The notes beneath the pieces are model-generated. The model did no database searches, was not told the origin of the DNA, and was given only the letters and a program-made list of their open reading frames with translations. This document shows, piece after piece, positions 11,553 to 21,933 of a stretch of 64,000 nucleotides of DNA. Position numbers and translations under genes: made by a program. Within the stretch, counting starts at the first letter, position 1. Every line of letters starts with the position of its first letter. The stretch comes from Yponomeuta sedellus. Lineage: Eukaryota > Arthropoda > Insecta > Lepidoptera > Yponomeutidae. The DNA lies in contig OW203721.1 of NCBI GenBank assembly GCA_934045075.1, positions 14,726,678 to 14,790,677 on the forward strand, written 5' to 3'.

Positions 11553-11793
11553 AGCCAATTTGTAATTCATTAGTAGCGCATGCATGCAAATATATTCAAA
11601 GCATAAATTAGGACAACTGCAGCTAAGGTTCTATGGTCCACTATTTATAAATCAGATAATTGTACGTTTACAAGATTAGCATACTTAGATTTTAAGAAGG
11701 TAGGTATGTACGTGTTACTGAACAAGCCAAAATTCCTACTAAAAGGCCCTGTTGAGTAGTAACTTTTATTAACCAGCCGTCTCTCCCGAGCAG

Positions 11794-11979
11794 AGATCCT
11801 GTGCGCCGACCCTGCAATCCAGATCAAGGACAGCGTCGGCCTCGTCGTGGTGACCTCGAGCCTGAGCATAGGCGGCGAGGCTCACTACCGCTGCGAGCGC
11901 GGCTACAGCTTGCGTGGGAACGAAGTCCGCGCCTGTCTAGCTCGGGGACAGTGGAACGGAGCGCCGCCCGTCTGCATAC
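11794..11979 (+). CDS. Sushi/CCP exon 4
   Basis: A 186-bp phase 1-1 exon: acceptor ctctcccgagcag|ag, donor tgcatac|gtaagt. It reads EILCADPAIQIKDS, then AHYRCERGYSL, VRACLARGQWNGAPPVCI, with four cysteines and the Trp typical of the fold. It lacks the sequon that exons 1, 3 and 5 carry before Cys2 (SSLSIGG here). A decayed second copy of its last third with its splice donor lies 371 bp downstream (12303-12370), beyond a GGAGT minisatellite. Confidence 0.88.
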
Positions 11980-12023
11980 GTAAGTTACCGACCTACCCCA
12001 CCAGAGAGAACTCTGCGGATCAT

Positions 12024-12258
12024 AGAATAGAATAGAATGGAATAGAGTGGAGTGGAGTGGAGTCGAGTGGAGTCGAGTGGAGTCGAGTGGAGTCGAGTGG
12101 AGTCGAGTGGAGTCGAGTGGAGTGGAGTGGAGTGGAGGGGAGTGGAGCGGAGCGGAGTGGAGTGGAGCGGAGCGGAGCGGAGCGGAGCGGCGCGGCGCGG
12201 CGTGGCGTGGCGTGGCGTGGCGTGGCGTGGCGTGGCGTAGCGTGGAGTGGAGTAGAGT
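12024..12258 (+). repeat. GGAGT pentanucleotide minisatellite
   Basis: About 47 five-base units, starting as gaata/ggaat, moving to ggagt with a 10-bp higher-order form (ggagtcgagt repeated), then ggagc, ggcgc and ggcgt variants. Its strand asymmetry (G-rich on plus) leaves all three plus frames and one minus frame open, giving spurious peptides such as EWSGVEW repeats. It lies in the intron after sushi exon 4. Confidence 0.95.
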
Positions 12259-12302
12259 TCGGTTTTATTCATATTTACTAGAATGCCTAAAAGGAGGGCG
12301 TA

Positions 12303-12370
12303 TCTGTGCCTACCTAGCTTGGGGGCAATGGAACCTACCACCTGTCTGCTTACGTTAGTTACCGAGCTTC
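12303..12370 (+). pseudogene. Decayed duplicate of the 3' end of sushi exon 4 with its splice donor
   Basis: The plus frame reads ICAYLAWGQWNLPPVCLR, against RACLARGQWNGAPPVCI in exon 4. Homology continues through the splice site: 'tacgtaagttaccgacct' in the original, 'tacgttagttaccgagct' here. Cys3 has become Tyr, one codon is deleted, and the donor has changed from gtaagt to gttagt. No acceptor or first half of the module is visible, so this is a partial tandem duplication now degenerating. Confidence 0.8.
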
Positions 12371-12375
12371 CCCTT

Positions 12376-13745
12376 TTCCCGAAGGTTTCTGAATTCAAAA
12401 TTTCACATAAGAAATAGCTATCTGACTTCAGGTGGAGATTATGTTTACTTACGTATGTGCTTATGTTTATAAGTAAGTCCGATTCCATGTGCACTCTCCA
12501 CTCCTTAAGGTTTAATTCATTTTCCATTAACGACAATATTGACATCATTTCGTCGCAATTGAAAATCCAAGATTATTTTTTTAAATTGCCTAGTTATATT
12601 GTTTTTTAATATGGTGAAGAAATACTAAGTGGAATTCCATCTCTAGGCCGTGATCTAAATTACCGCACTCAGTATAAAAGGCGACGCGACTGCAAAGGCC
12701 GTGCAAATGTAGTTTGGATTTAATCTACAAACGACGACAATGAAACTTAATTAATATGTCCTATACATATTGCCAAAGTTTCAGAACGAGCAAACGAGTT
12801 TTACAATTTCATTTCACACTGCTGCCGTTAATTACGCTGTTTAGTTTTAATTTACTCAGTTTCGACTGGCCTTACTGCCATATTTGCGGTTGTATTTCGG
12901 TACTTTGAAAGGATTTTTATTAAAGTAAAATATATTTTTATGCCACCAACAGGTGGTTGTACTACAAAGTCGTTGAAAGAATTAGGTTAAAATAAATTAA
13001 CATACACATATTTACTTAGCGAGGTAACAATTTATACTCTCATTGGCTCTTTCTATAAGGTATATAAAATCAGTGACCAATGAGATCAGCCAGCTATTAA
13101 CAGCGCTCAGCGGAGGCCGTCAGACCGGGCGTGGGTTTCGCTCTCTAACGGCGCTGATTTTCAGCACTCAGCTTAATTACAGCTAATTACTTAAAACTAA
13201 ACCTACACAAAATAAAAGTAGACGGTATAAGACATCATCCGTGCGCGGGTTGAAATACGATATTTGTACTTAATACAAATGTAACTCCTCTTTAGCCTGT
13301 GATACAAACCAAGATAAGATGATTAGGCGGATACTCAAGCAACCGCAACACGTGTAGTATGTGACACTGCTTTGGTAAAGGGCCACATAGAACAAAGTGA
13401 GGGATTATTGCGGGTCAATTTAGGGGTACATTCGTGGATTGTCTTTTTTGGAAAATTATAAATTTTAAAAAGTAAAAACCTTCTGCCATGTAGCGGGCCA
13501 CACAGATATCTTTTGTGGGCCAAACTTTGCGGACCAGTGCTCTAGAGACCCTACTATGTCAGTATAGGATGCTACTTAATCCCCATCAACCCATTCTGTC
13601 CCCACCGAGGGGCACGGGTCTCTTCGCTAAGGAAGATATAGGCCATACTCCATATATTCAATACATATTATACACTATTAATTAGGCCTAATACAAATAA
13701 ACATAATCAAAACCATATTTCCTATTTGCTCTATTCTCCGCACAG
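12376..13745. other. Intron between sushi exons 4 and 5
   Basis: Mostly featureless. A TATA-like 'cagtataaaagg' occurs at 12670. 'ctcattgg...ccaatgag' (13039-13086) can form a hairpin. A degenerate copy of the 'gaggggcacgggtctcttc' repeat lies at about 13595-13655. No supported coding sequence. Confidence 0.45.
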
Positions 13746-14034
13746 CCATCGACTGCAAAAACCCGCGCACGATCGAGAACGGCCGCGTCATCGTGTCGAA
13801 TAGCTCCACGCTCTTCGGGAGCTCCGTGGAGTACCACTGTCTGCCGCAGTACCAGCGAGTGGGGCCCTTCCTACGGAAGTGCACGGACGATGGCCGCTGG
13901 TCTGGCAAGGAGCCGAGCTGTGAGCTGGCGACGAACGAAGCGGCGGAGTCCGGCGCGCTGCCCTTGAGCGTAGGGATCGGCTGCGGCGTCGTGCTGTTCC
14001 TGCTTCTCGTCCTCGGTGTCATCTATTTGAGACT
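13746..14034 (+). CDS. Sushi/CCP exon 5 plus transmembrane segment
   Basis: A 289-bp exon entering in phase 1 (ctccgcacag|cc) and leaving in phase 2 (agact|gtaagt). The first 60 codons give the fifth sushi module (IDCKNP, VEYHCLPQY, RKCTDDGRWSG, PSCE) with a sequon NSS ahead of Cys2. A short linker (LATNEAAESGALP) follows, then a hydrophobic stretch of about 22 residues (VGIGCGVVLFLLLVLGVIYL) ending at basic residues R-L-R-K contributed partly by the next exon. This is a single-pass type I anchor with the sushi stalk outside the cell. If read on without splicing it meets a stop at once, so splicing to the tail exon is required for the cytoplasmic domain. Confidence 0.9.
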
Positions 14035-14693
14035 GTAAGTACATAGGCTTTACCTGAGATCTGGGTACGATAATCAATGCACATAACCACGTCTATATAT
14101 CGAACGAGTACAAAAAACAGAGTCCAGGGTTTGCCACTTGCAAACAAACCTCTTTGTTTCATTAGTGGTGGCATGCACGCCCTCCGGTTTCTGACACTTT
14201 TTGTCAATACGAAAATCTTCTTTATCTTTAATACAAGAGATACCTATAATAAGTAAAAAAATATCGGGTAGGTACCTATTTATGATTTACTTACATCGGA
14301 TACCTATATACATACGAAAAGTAATTATATCCGATCACGGAGTGTATCCGATATAATTCAATAGAAGGCTCTCTATTGACGGTGACAATGTATCACTATT
14401 TAGTCTGTAGCCGTTTTTACGTCGGCAAAAAGATGGCCATTTTATTCTTGCAAGGTGTTATAAGTATGTAGGTAATACTCAATACATCAATACTGAAAAC
14501 AATATAATTACTGTTAAAACCTTAGAGTATATACTACTAGGTACGTATAGAGAGGACATCGCGACTAACCTTGTTACGGTCAAGTTTGCAGTAGAACTAA
14601 CAGCATTCTATTTTAGGTCCATTAGTCCACGATGAGCGCTTGCCGCGTGATCACAATTTCGGACATTACGAAAATACCTTCATGTGTTATTAG
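14035..14693. other. Start of a 10-kb intron
   Basis: AT-rich; no feature beyond short 'tatccgatataatt' inverted motifs near 14325-14355. Confidence 0.4.
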
Positions 14694-15421
14694 CAGTGTT
14701 GCCAACGACTCACAGCATGATATCGCCGTTTTTCAAAGCTTAAGTAGCCTAAAGTAGCCCAATTTTTGCTGAGGTAGCCTAAATAAGTAGCCTAAACACA
14801 AAACGATAAAAATAAAATAAAAAGGTAGTTTTGAAAAATTATTTGCTATTTACTTTAAAAAAAAAGTTGTTATTGTAATGTACAATTTAAAACATAGTAA
14901 TTTGCTTTAGAAATATACTATTCTTAGAGACTGTAGACAGAAGACATATTACAGAAGTATGTACAACAACAAAGTTATTAAAAAAATGGCGCAAAAGGCG
15001 CAAAATTACGGACTCAGATTGATTTAAATCAAAAAACTTGAAAATCAATAATATTATTGACTAAACGATGGGCCACTGTGTAAACAGGGATGGGCCATGC
15101 TACGCCACGATTCCTTTGAAGTGTGCCCAAAAAACCGACAACTGTCCAATTGCGCGCCACGATAGGCAATTGTCCGCCACTACACACCATTCCCCCATGT
15201 ACACAATGGCAATGGCGAGCAGTGGACCAGCATGGGCCATTGTGTACTGGCCGCATTAATAATTTCGTCGTTTCGACACTACTTTTTTCTTTTTTTAGGC
15301 TATCTCAGAGTTGCCCTCGAGATAGCCTAAAAGGCGACCGGTCGCCGTTGACATTTTTTCGTCGCCGATTTTCTATCCGAGTAGCCTAAACGGCGAAAAA
15401 TCGCCCACGTTGGCAACACTG
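14694..15421. mobile_element. hAT-type non-autonomous DNA transposon (MITE)
   Basis: The ends are exact inverted repeats (cagtgttgccaacg at left, complement at right), continued by looser complementarity (gatatcgccgtttt / aaacggcgaaaaatcgc). The flanks are a perfect 8-bp direct duplication, gttattag at 14686-14693 and 15422-15429. Eight-bp duplications with CAG-type ends are the hAT hallmark. The 728-bp interior has no transposase; it contains diverged repeats of 'tgggccactgtgta'. Confidence 0.88.
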
Positions 15422-15451
15422 GTTATTAGATGTGGCAAGAAGAACTCAAAA

Positions 15452-15902
15452 AAAAAAAATATTTAAAAAAATAAAAGAACCCGACTGCAGTGATAAATCA
15501 ACTGAAAGGGAAAAAATAAGATAATTTTATTTTCAAATGCTAATGTCGAATCAGAAGAGTTCATGCTGCTTTACTTGAGGGACCAAATAATATAACTTTA
15601 TAAGCATTATTTGCTCAAACTGTTGCAATTATTATTTTATATAAAATGATGCAGTCGGGACCCATTAGAGGACTTTAAACAAACAGTAATGGGTCCCGAC
15701 TGCATCATTTTATATAAAATAATAATTGCAACAGTTTGAGCAAATAATGCTTATAAAGTTATATTATTTGGTCCCTCAAGTAAAGCAGCATGAACTCTTC
15801 TGATTCGACATTAGCATTTGAAAATAAAATTATCTTATTTTTTCCCTTTCAGTTGATTTATCACTGCAGTCGGGTTCTTTTATTTTTTTAAATATTTTTT
15901 TT
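15452..15902. repeat. Long near-perfect inverted repeat (arms about 215 bp, loop 21 bp)
   Basis: Bases 15452-15666 and 15688-15902 appear fully complementary by eye along their length, apart from uncertain A/T-run ends. Each arm itself has inverted ends (cccgactgcag outer, gcagtcggg inner), so it is best read as two copies of a roughly 190-bp element placed head to head. The same 'ctgcagtcgggtaaaa' end closes the repeat block at 18910-18930. The unspliced transcript would fold here into a stem of more than 200 bp. Confidence 0.9.
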
Positions 15903-16319
15903 ATTTTTGACCTTTTAGTGACTCAGTAAAACGATAAAATTTAAAAGTCCATCTGTTCTGTTTACATGCTTTAAATCGTTATATTATTTTATGTCCTAAA
16001 TGAATGTTAGTTTATTTTCTTTTGTTCGACAATGGACATGTCTCGGCAAATCATAAATATTTTTACTGATATACTTGTTTGATATAGTCATAGGTACCAC
16101 CGGCCTGCATTAAAAATTTATGTCGTACGATATTTTTTAGCTAGTATAATGAATATGGTCTAATGGTGTTAAACTATCTAGAATATTTGCAAAGGAAACG
16201 ACAGATTTTTTTCTTTATTATCCTTACATAAATTGTCTGTTTTTTATGAAGCCTAAAAACGCTCCACTGCACCTAGTTATTTAATGTTAACGATTGTAGG
16301 TGGGGACTGGAATAGTCAC
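15903..16319. other. Intronic spacer
   Basis: AT-rich, no gene or repeat recognised. Confidence 0.4.
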
Positions 16320-16745
16320 GAATTATCGCTTCGACCTGAACGGCGCTCAGCTTTCGACATCTCCAGAGTAGAATTCTTCGTGCTTGCATTGCTGGGCCCA
16401 GTCTTCGGTCTCGCTAATTACTTAGAATAAGGACTTGTAAATGGGAACATAAATGGTCTGAGCCTTCAGCCGCGGCCTGTACAAAGGCGCGACAGGTTTC
16501 CTCCTAACAGCACCTTTAAGTAACTGTCGCGGCCTTCGACCGCGAATAGTCTCTCCATTTGGCATCAGCGTAAATAGAGCTCAGCATTTGGAATCGCCGT
16601 GGGAGTATTCCTCTAGCCCGCTTCACAGCCTTCGGCCGTGCCGCGACCTGTATTGAGCTCGGCCTTCAACCTCGTCGCGGCAAGTTTCCTCGCACCCGCA
16701 TGATGGGGCTCGGCCTTCGGCCTGGCGTAGTTATTTAGAGTTGTG
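16320..16745. repeat. Degenerate repeats built on 'ggccttcggcc'
   Basis: Variants of cggccttcggcc recur at about 16350, 16402, 16462, 16531, 16628, 16661 and 16711, with shared 'cgcgac..gtttcctc' blocks between some of them. Several are short palindromes around ttcg. The region is GC-rich against an AT-rich intron and has no useful reading frame. Confidence 0.6.
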
Positions 16746-17639
16746 GCATGGGCGTGGAGACATACAAAATCTTGGTTTTCTGAATGCCAAAATATTACCG
16801 GTATTAAAATGAAACTATAACAAATTCATCTTGAGGTGGCCCCCTAAAGCATTGAAAAATTTTACTGAATATTTAGGTGTAGCTAAGCAATCTTTGGTCT
16901 CACAAGTGAACAGGAAACCTAACACAAAATCATAATCTTAGTTTCGGAGGAAACGAGATAAAATTCGTTAAGATGAATAGAGCTTTTTTTAAAATTTCAT
17001 GGGTCCTACGATACGAGGTCACGGAGGATCCGTCTTCGGTTACCAGTGAGAGCGTTCAAATATTTTTTTATCATTTATTGTTTCTTCTTTGACCCCAGCT
17101 TGTCTGACTATGACCGCATAGGGGAAAAGGAGTTACATGCTACACTTAATATATTTTGTTCAGTTAGTTTTGGTGTAAGTGTCAGTAGGAAATTAATATC
17201 AGTGTTAAGAAATTAATTATTTTTTCTCAAACATGCTCGGAAATGTTTGTGTTATTACCATGAAATAAAGCCACAAAGTTTCTCTTTTATGGCTCCCGCC
17301 TCACTTTACTGGCCTAAGCCAGTAAAGTAAGTATGAAAATCCATTACCGTCCGCTGCTCTAACTTTTTAAATTTACTTACTAAAATTAAACTGACCAAGG
17401 AAAAATTACATACAGCCAACCACCTACTAAGTTATGTAAGCATACTTGCAAGATTAAAAAAAGAAAACAATCTATGGTATTGGTTTTTGTGCGGTTAAAC
17501 ATGGTGCTCAAATATGTTAGTGTATTAAAAATAAAAAAGGCGGCAAACTAAACTATTATTTCTTAATTACCTAGTAATTATTTTAATATTAATATTTCCT
17601 CGCATTGTTTGAGAAAAGCATTATACAATCCTCAGCCGG
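16746..17639. other. Intronic spacer
   Basis: No coding evidence. A small palindrome 'tttactggcctaagccagtaaa' lies near 17303-17324. Confidence 0.4.
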
Positions 17640-17725
17640 AACAGGGATTGCAGGACTCGTTCTAGACGGCCTCGTCTACGACTCGGCCGTCTATCCCAAA
17701 CTCGTCCAGCAATCCCTTACTTCTC
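17640..17725. repeat. Imperfect palindrome
   Basis: 'agggattgcaggactcgt' pairs with 'cgtccagcaatccct', and tagacggcctcg with cggccgtcta, leaving small bulges. It is GC-rich and resembles the ggccttcgg-type repeats upstream. Confidence 0.55.
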
Positions 17726-17809
17726 GGCCTCTGCAGTAATGTATTATTACCCCCTATGAGGTTGATATTTCTTAAATTAATGAGATAAACGAATGGCGTA
17801 GAAAGAAAT

Positions 17810-18842
17810 ACGTCTAGTGGCTAAAAGTGGTACTGTAGGACAGGGTTTCAGCAGACAAGAAGAGAAACGTTTCAGCACGACAGCACGTACTTAGGGATCT
17901 ATTTATTGAAGCAATATGAAACTTACTAAGGATTACGGATTAGTAACTGTACTACTCGCACCATAGCGCAAAGCGAGGTATACTACCTACGTCACTAGTC
18001 GTGCCAATTATTAGTGGACACTCACAGTCAGTATTGGTCGAAGTGATTGGTCGAGTGCTCAATACTATCCAATTTTGTTTAATATTATGTAGGGCCTTCG
18101 GACAAAACCATACCGCAATTTAGAACACAAACAGCGTCATCTGTGGTTGCGTAGAGGAACTAATGCTACAGTACTTTAATTACTTAGAAGTGAATATTAT
18201 TTGTTCTCTATTAATGCTGATTTTATGTTAATCAACGACACCCGCAAAATTCTCTTTTAAATACTTTGCACGTGTTAGGCGTAGTTAAACAAAATTATAT
18301 TTTTTTAATTAAATGAATGATCTAGAAGGATCAAACCACTTTATAGGAATTATTTCTTTCCGCATTTGTACCGATTCTATAAATGGTTTGTTTACATGTA
18401 GACCAAAACTGAAATTATGTATACACATGTATTAGAATAAATAAAATATAGCAGCGCCATCAAGTGGCTAAAAGTGGTACTTTAATTGCTTAGAAGTAAA
18501 TGTTATTTTTTGTTCCGTTGGTTCTCTATTAATGATGATTTTATGTAACCTACGTCATCCGCAAAATTCTGTTTTAAATATTACACACCTGTTAGGGGTA
18601 GTTCAATAAAATTAGTATTCGAATTCAATAAACTAAATATAACAGCGCCATCTAGTGGCTCCTAGCTGTACTTTAACGAATCTTCTTAACGAATTTTATT
18701 TTTCGTCACAGTTCTGATCGCATAATTATGATTTTATATAGCCTATGACACCCGCGCAAGGATGCCAAATCGAATGATACCTTGTTTAACAAAATCTGAC
18801 CATTGGTTAAGGAGTTATGAGGCAACATAGAATCGGACATAC

Positions 18843-18873
<31 letters not shown>

Positions 18874-18930
18874 CATACATACATACGCACTAAACACATT
18901 ACCCTCCTTTTGGGCTTCGCTGCAGTCGGG
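17810..18930. repeat. Diverged tandem repeat block with 'cagcgccatctagtggct' box
   Basis: At least three copies are seen, at about 18130-18300, 18450-18620 and 18640-18790, with a fragment at 17815. Each has the box (a)acagcg(c/t)catct..tggct, then 'gtactttaattgcttagaag', 'ctctattaatg.tgatttta' and 'acacccgcaaaattct'. The block ends in 'ttcgctgcagtcgggtaaaa', an end shared with the inverted repeat at 15.45-15.9 kb. It is an old repetitive element with no ORF. Confidence 0.7.
18845..18886. repeat. (ACAT)n microsatellite
   Basis: About ten uninterrupted acat units. Confidence 0.95.
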
Positions 18931-21064
18931 TAAAAATAGAAAAAAACGAAGAAATCACTTTTAGTCAAAAAGTTCTGCAAAGCTCTTGACAAAACCATAG
19001 TTACAAAATATTTTAAAAAATTTTTGCCCTGTCACAGCGGCGGCAAAAATGGCGGTAATTTCATAGATTAATAAAAACAGAAGTGACCAGATCACTAACC
19101 TCCATCGTACCAGTGACGATATCAAAATATTGTTTGACGTGTTCATAATTACATTTTTTATGGCTTTTCACTGATTTGTAGATCAAATATATTCATAACA
19201 TTCGAAAATACCATACTAATTTTTACTTACATGAATTAATTGAAATTAAAATAAATAGCGAAAGGAAATAATTTTCCTGTGCTGAAACGTGCTGAAAAGT
19301 CTCTTGTCTCATTTCCTTGTGAAACCTTCTCCGTATTGCGATTGTGTACTGATATTTTAATATGGTCCTCATAAAGGTGTTCGTCATCTTATAAAAATCT
19401 CGTTTTTGTAGTGTATCACTTTATACGCTCAGATATATGAAAAAAACATTGCTTTTCATTTTATCGGTGATATTATTTAGAGCTAGTCTATGCGTATAAA
19501 GAATTTAAGGGAGTGTAGCTTCTGTAAAACTAGTTAATCTATGAACTGCTATCAGGGTTGCCAGTATAGTCAGTGTTATCAAAGGAGTTTGGTCAACAGC
19601 ATACAAATATCTGTGAGAATAAAAAAACTGATGATTTCCGTTGAATCCAATTACTAATCTGAAAGACTAATTTGGCATGAAAACATTGATAAAGTGTACA
19701 CATTTTTTAAATCCACCAAGATAATTTAAAATGAGTTGAAGCGTTTTATCGAGGTGCGCTTAAATATCACTGTTGGCAACATTGGTTATTGTTTTTGCGA
19801 CACAAATTTTGCTTGGGATGCCCTCTCTATACGTAGTAGTATATACTCTAAGGTTAAAACCAACTATTTCATACATCATCGCTTAAAGAAACAAAGTACA
19901 AAAATTGTTTTGTAGGTATACTCGAAATAATCACGGTAGGTAGATTAATAATTATCGTGGTGCACAATGGCACGGACCAATGAATCCAATCAATTAATCT
20001 GAGACTCCAACAAAGGCGGGAAATCGTGCTAGATACTGACTGTTATTTGACATTCACACAGATTAGGTACTGAGCCACAGATTAACACTGGTCAGGCAGG
20101 CTCTTTTTCTCACTCAACCCGTGACTCAACATCATTCATCGATCGGTAATCCTAAACATAACCAAATAAAACTCACTTCTGTTACCTAATATTCAGTCAA
20201 TATACTTAGGTATTAAATATTAACCGAAACTTCTCCTACTACACTACTTAGCGCTATTGTACTTTATTTCTACAAGACGCAAACAAAATTGACAAGCTAG
20301 AAATAACTTGTTTGCACATTAATAAAAGGAGGTAATATATTCCAGTATACTTGCGCGAGCCCGTCCGTCCCACGTTAAATGCCCACCCTTCTTTACATTG
20401 TCACTTCGGGTGATTGCTCACAACCTGGAACGCAGTGATCTAGACATTGCGTGGGTCTATTGAAAGTGACATAAAACACAATAGCACCTTCAAATAAAAT
20501 ATGTAGTTGTTATTTACTAACAAGTTTCAAATTAAAGGCGTAGGTATTTATTTTGGTTCTCCATCTCGCAGAATGAGAAAGTGGACAGAGAGAGAGAGAA
20601 AGAGAGGAAGTCTATGCAGAAATACGCCCAGGCGCAAAACTTCTGCACACACGAGTCTGTGTCGCGCCTGGCAACGATACCGATCAATACTGCAACTACG
20701 TAGATGCGCCAATTCTTCGAAATTTCGCAATTAGCTGCGTAGATGCTACTGATCTGGGATTCGTAAAAACTGATCCCGCGATCCGTTGTTGACCTTTCGG
20801 ACCCTTTGAAGCGATATCAGTTTCCATCGCTTGATCTGCACGATTATTTTTCCTCTATGACAAAGACTATAAAAGAGTCTGAAGACAACTATGAATTTGG
20901 AATTTTAACCGAATTTAACCAAAATTTAATTCTCGCCATGTCCGTCCATCTGTCTGTCCGTGGCCTAGCTCAGAGACGTACATTTACAAGTAGGTATATT
21001 ACTCGATTTCTATTATCTTCCAAAGTAATACTTTTTATATTACTTATACTAATTACGGGTTAAT
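18931..21064. other. Intronic spacer
   Basis: No supported gene. 'gatcaatactgcaactacgt' (20685) and a diverged copy at 22534 mark an unnamed dispersed repeat. A purine run 'gagagagagaaagagagg' lies at 20588-20606. Confidence 0.4.
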
Positions 21065-21089
21065 ATATATCGCGATTCTTTATAATCAA

Positions 21090-21933
21090 ATTATCTTAAT
21101 CTCCATCGTTCAATCTATATCTATCTATCTATAATCAGCCTACATCAACCCACTGCTGGGCATAGGCCTCCTTTCTACTGCGCCATTCCTCACGGTCCTG
21201 CGCTAACCTGATCCAACTCTGGCCCGCAACCCTCACGTTGTCGTCTGACCATCGTGTCGGTGGTCTGCCTACCAACCTCCTTCCCTCCCTTGGCCACCAC
21301 TCTGATACTGCCCTGGTCCACCGGCCGTCTTCCCTTCTAGCCAAGTGTCCCGCCCATCTCCACTTTAAGTCTGTGATCCGCTCACCAACGTCTTTGACCT
21401 TGGTTCTTTGACGAATTTCTACTTTGGGTACCTACGCGGTCCACAAGCGATATGCCCAGCATGGCACGCTCCATCGCTCTTTGTGCAACTTTTATTTTGT
21501 GCAAATTTTGCTTGGTGAGCGTCCATGTTTCGTGATGCACCGTAAGTATGGGCAGGACACATTGGTGGTAGACCTTGGTCTTAAGAGATTGTGGCAGTTT
21601 AGTCTTGAAGACGTCATCCAGTTTACCAAATGCTGCCCATCCCAGCCGAACCCTCCTTTCAATCTCCTTTACCTGGGATTCTTGGTCAAAGGATAAACAA
21701 TGCCCAAGATAGACGTAATCGTTCACGACCTCTACTATCTCACCACCTACCTTTATAGTAGGTCTATTTGTGTAACGATTCGTCATAATCTTTGTCTTAG
21801 ACATATTCATCCTTAGACCCATTCTCAGGGATGACTCTTGCAATTCTGCAAGCATCATCTGAAGTTCGTTCAATATCAATGGAATATTCAAAATCACCGT
21901 ATTGAAGGAAGCACACGATAACGAGCTGTTCAT
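21090..21933 (-). mobile_element. 5'-truncated RTE-type LINE, ORF2 C-terminus
   Basis: A minus-strand frame (21382-21933) reads KTKIMTN, VNDYVYLGHCL, EIERRVRLGWAAFGKL, VLPILTVHHETWTLTK, AQRAMERAMLGISL. This is the segment after the polymerase core of RTE/BovB-like LINEs. It is interrupted near 21380 and continues in another frame (21135-21344) with ARREDGRWTRAVSEWWP, GRPPTRWSDD and EEWRSRKEAYAQQW, the usual RTE C-terminus. The end near 21115-21135 is an (atct)n tract, as in RTE elements, which finish in short tandem repeats. The frameshift and missing catalytic core make it inactive. Confidence 0.85.

Noticed and set aside
12047..12358. Open frames through the GGAGT repeat encoding EWSGVEW-type peptides
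   Set aside because: The repeat lacks stops in several frames at once, which is expected from its composition; no acceptor or conserved start supports translation.
12668..12720. TATA-like 'cagtataaaagg' core promoter
   Set aside because: It is inside an intron with no open frame or exon downstream; likely chance.
18706..18897. Frame encoding repeated MYVC peptides
   Set aside because: It is the translation of the (ACAT)n microsatellite.
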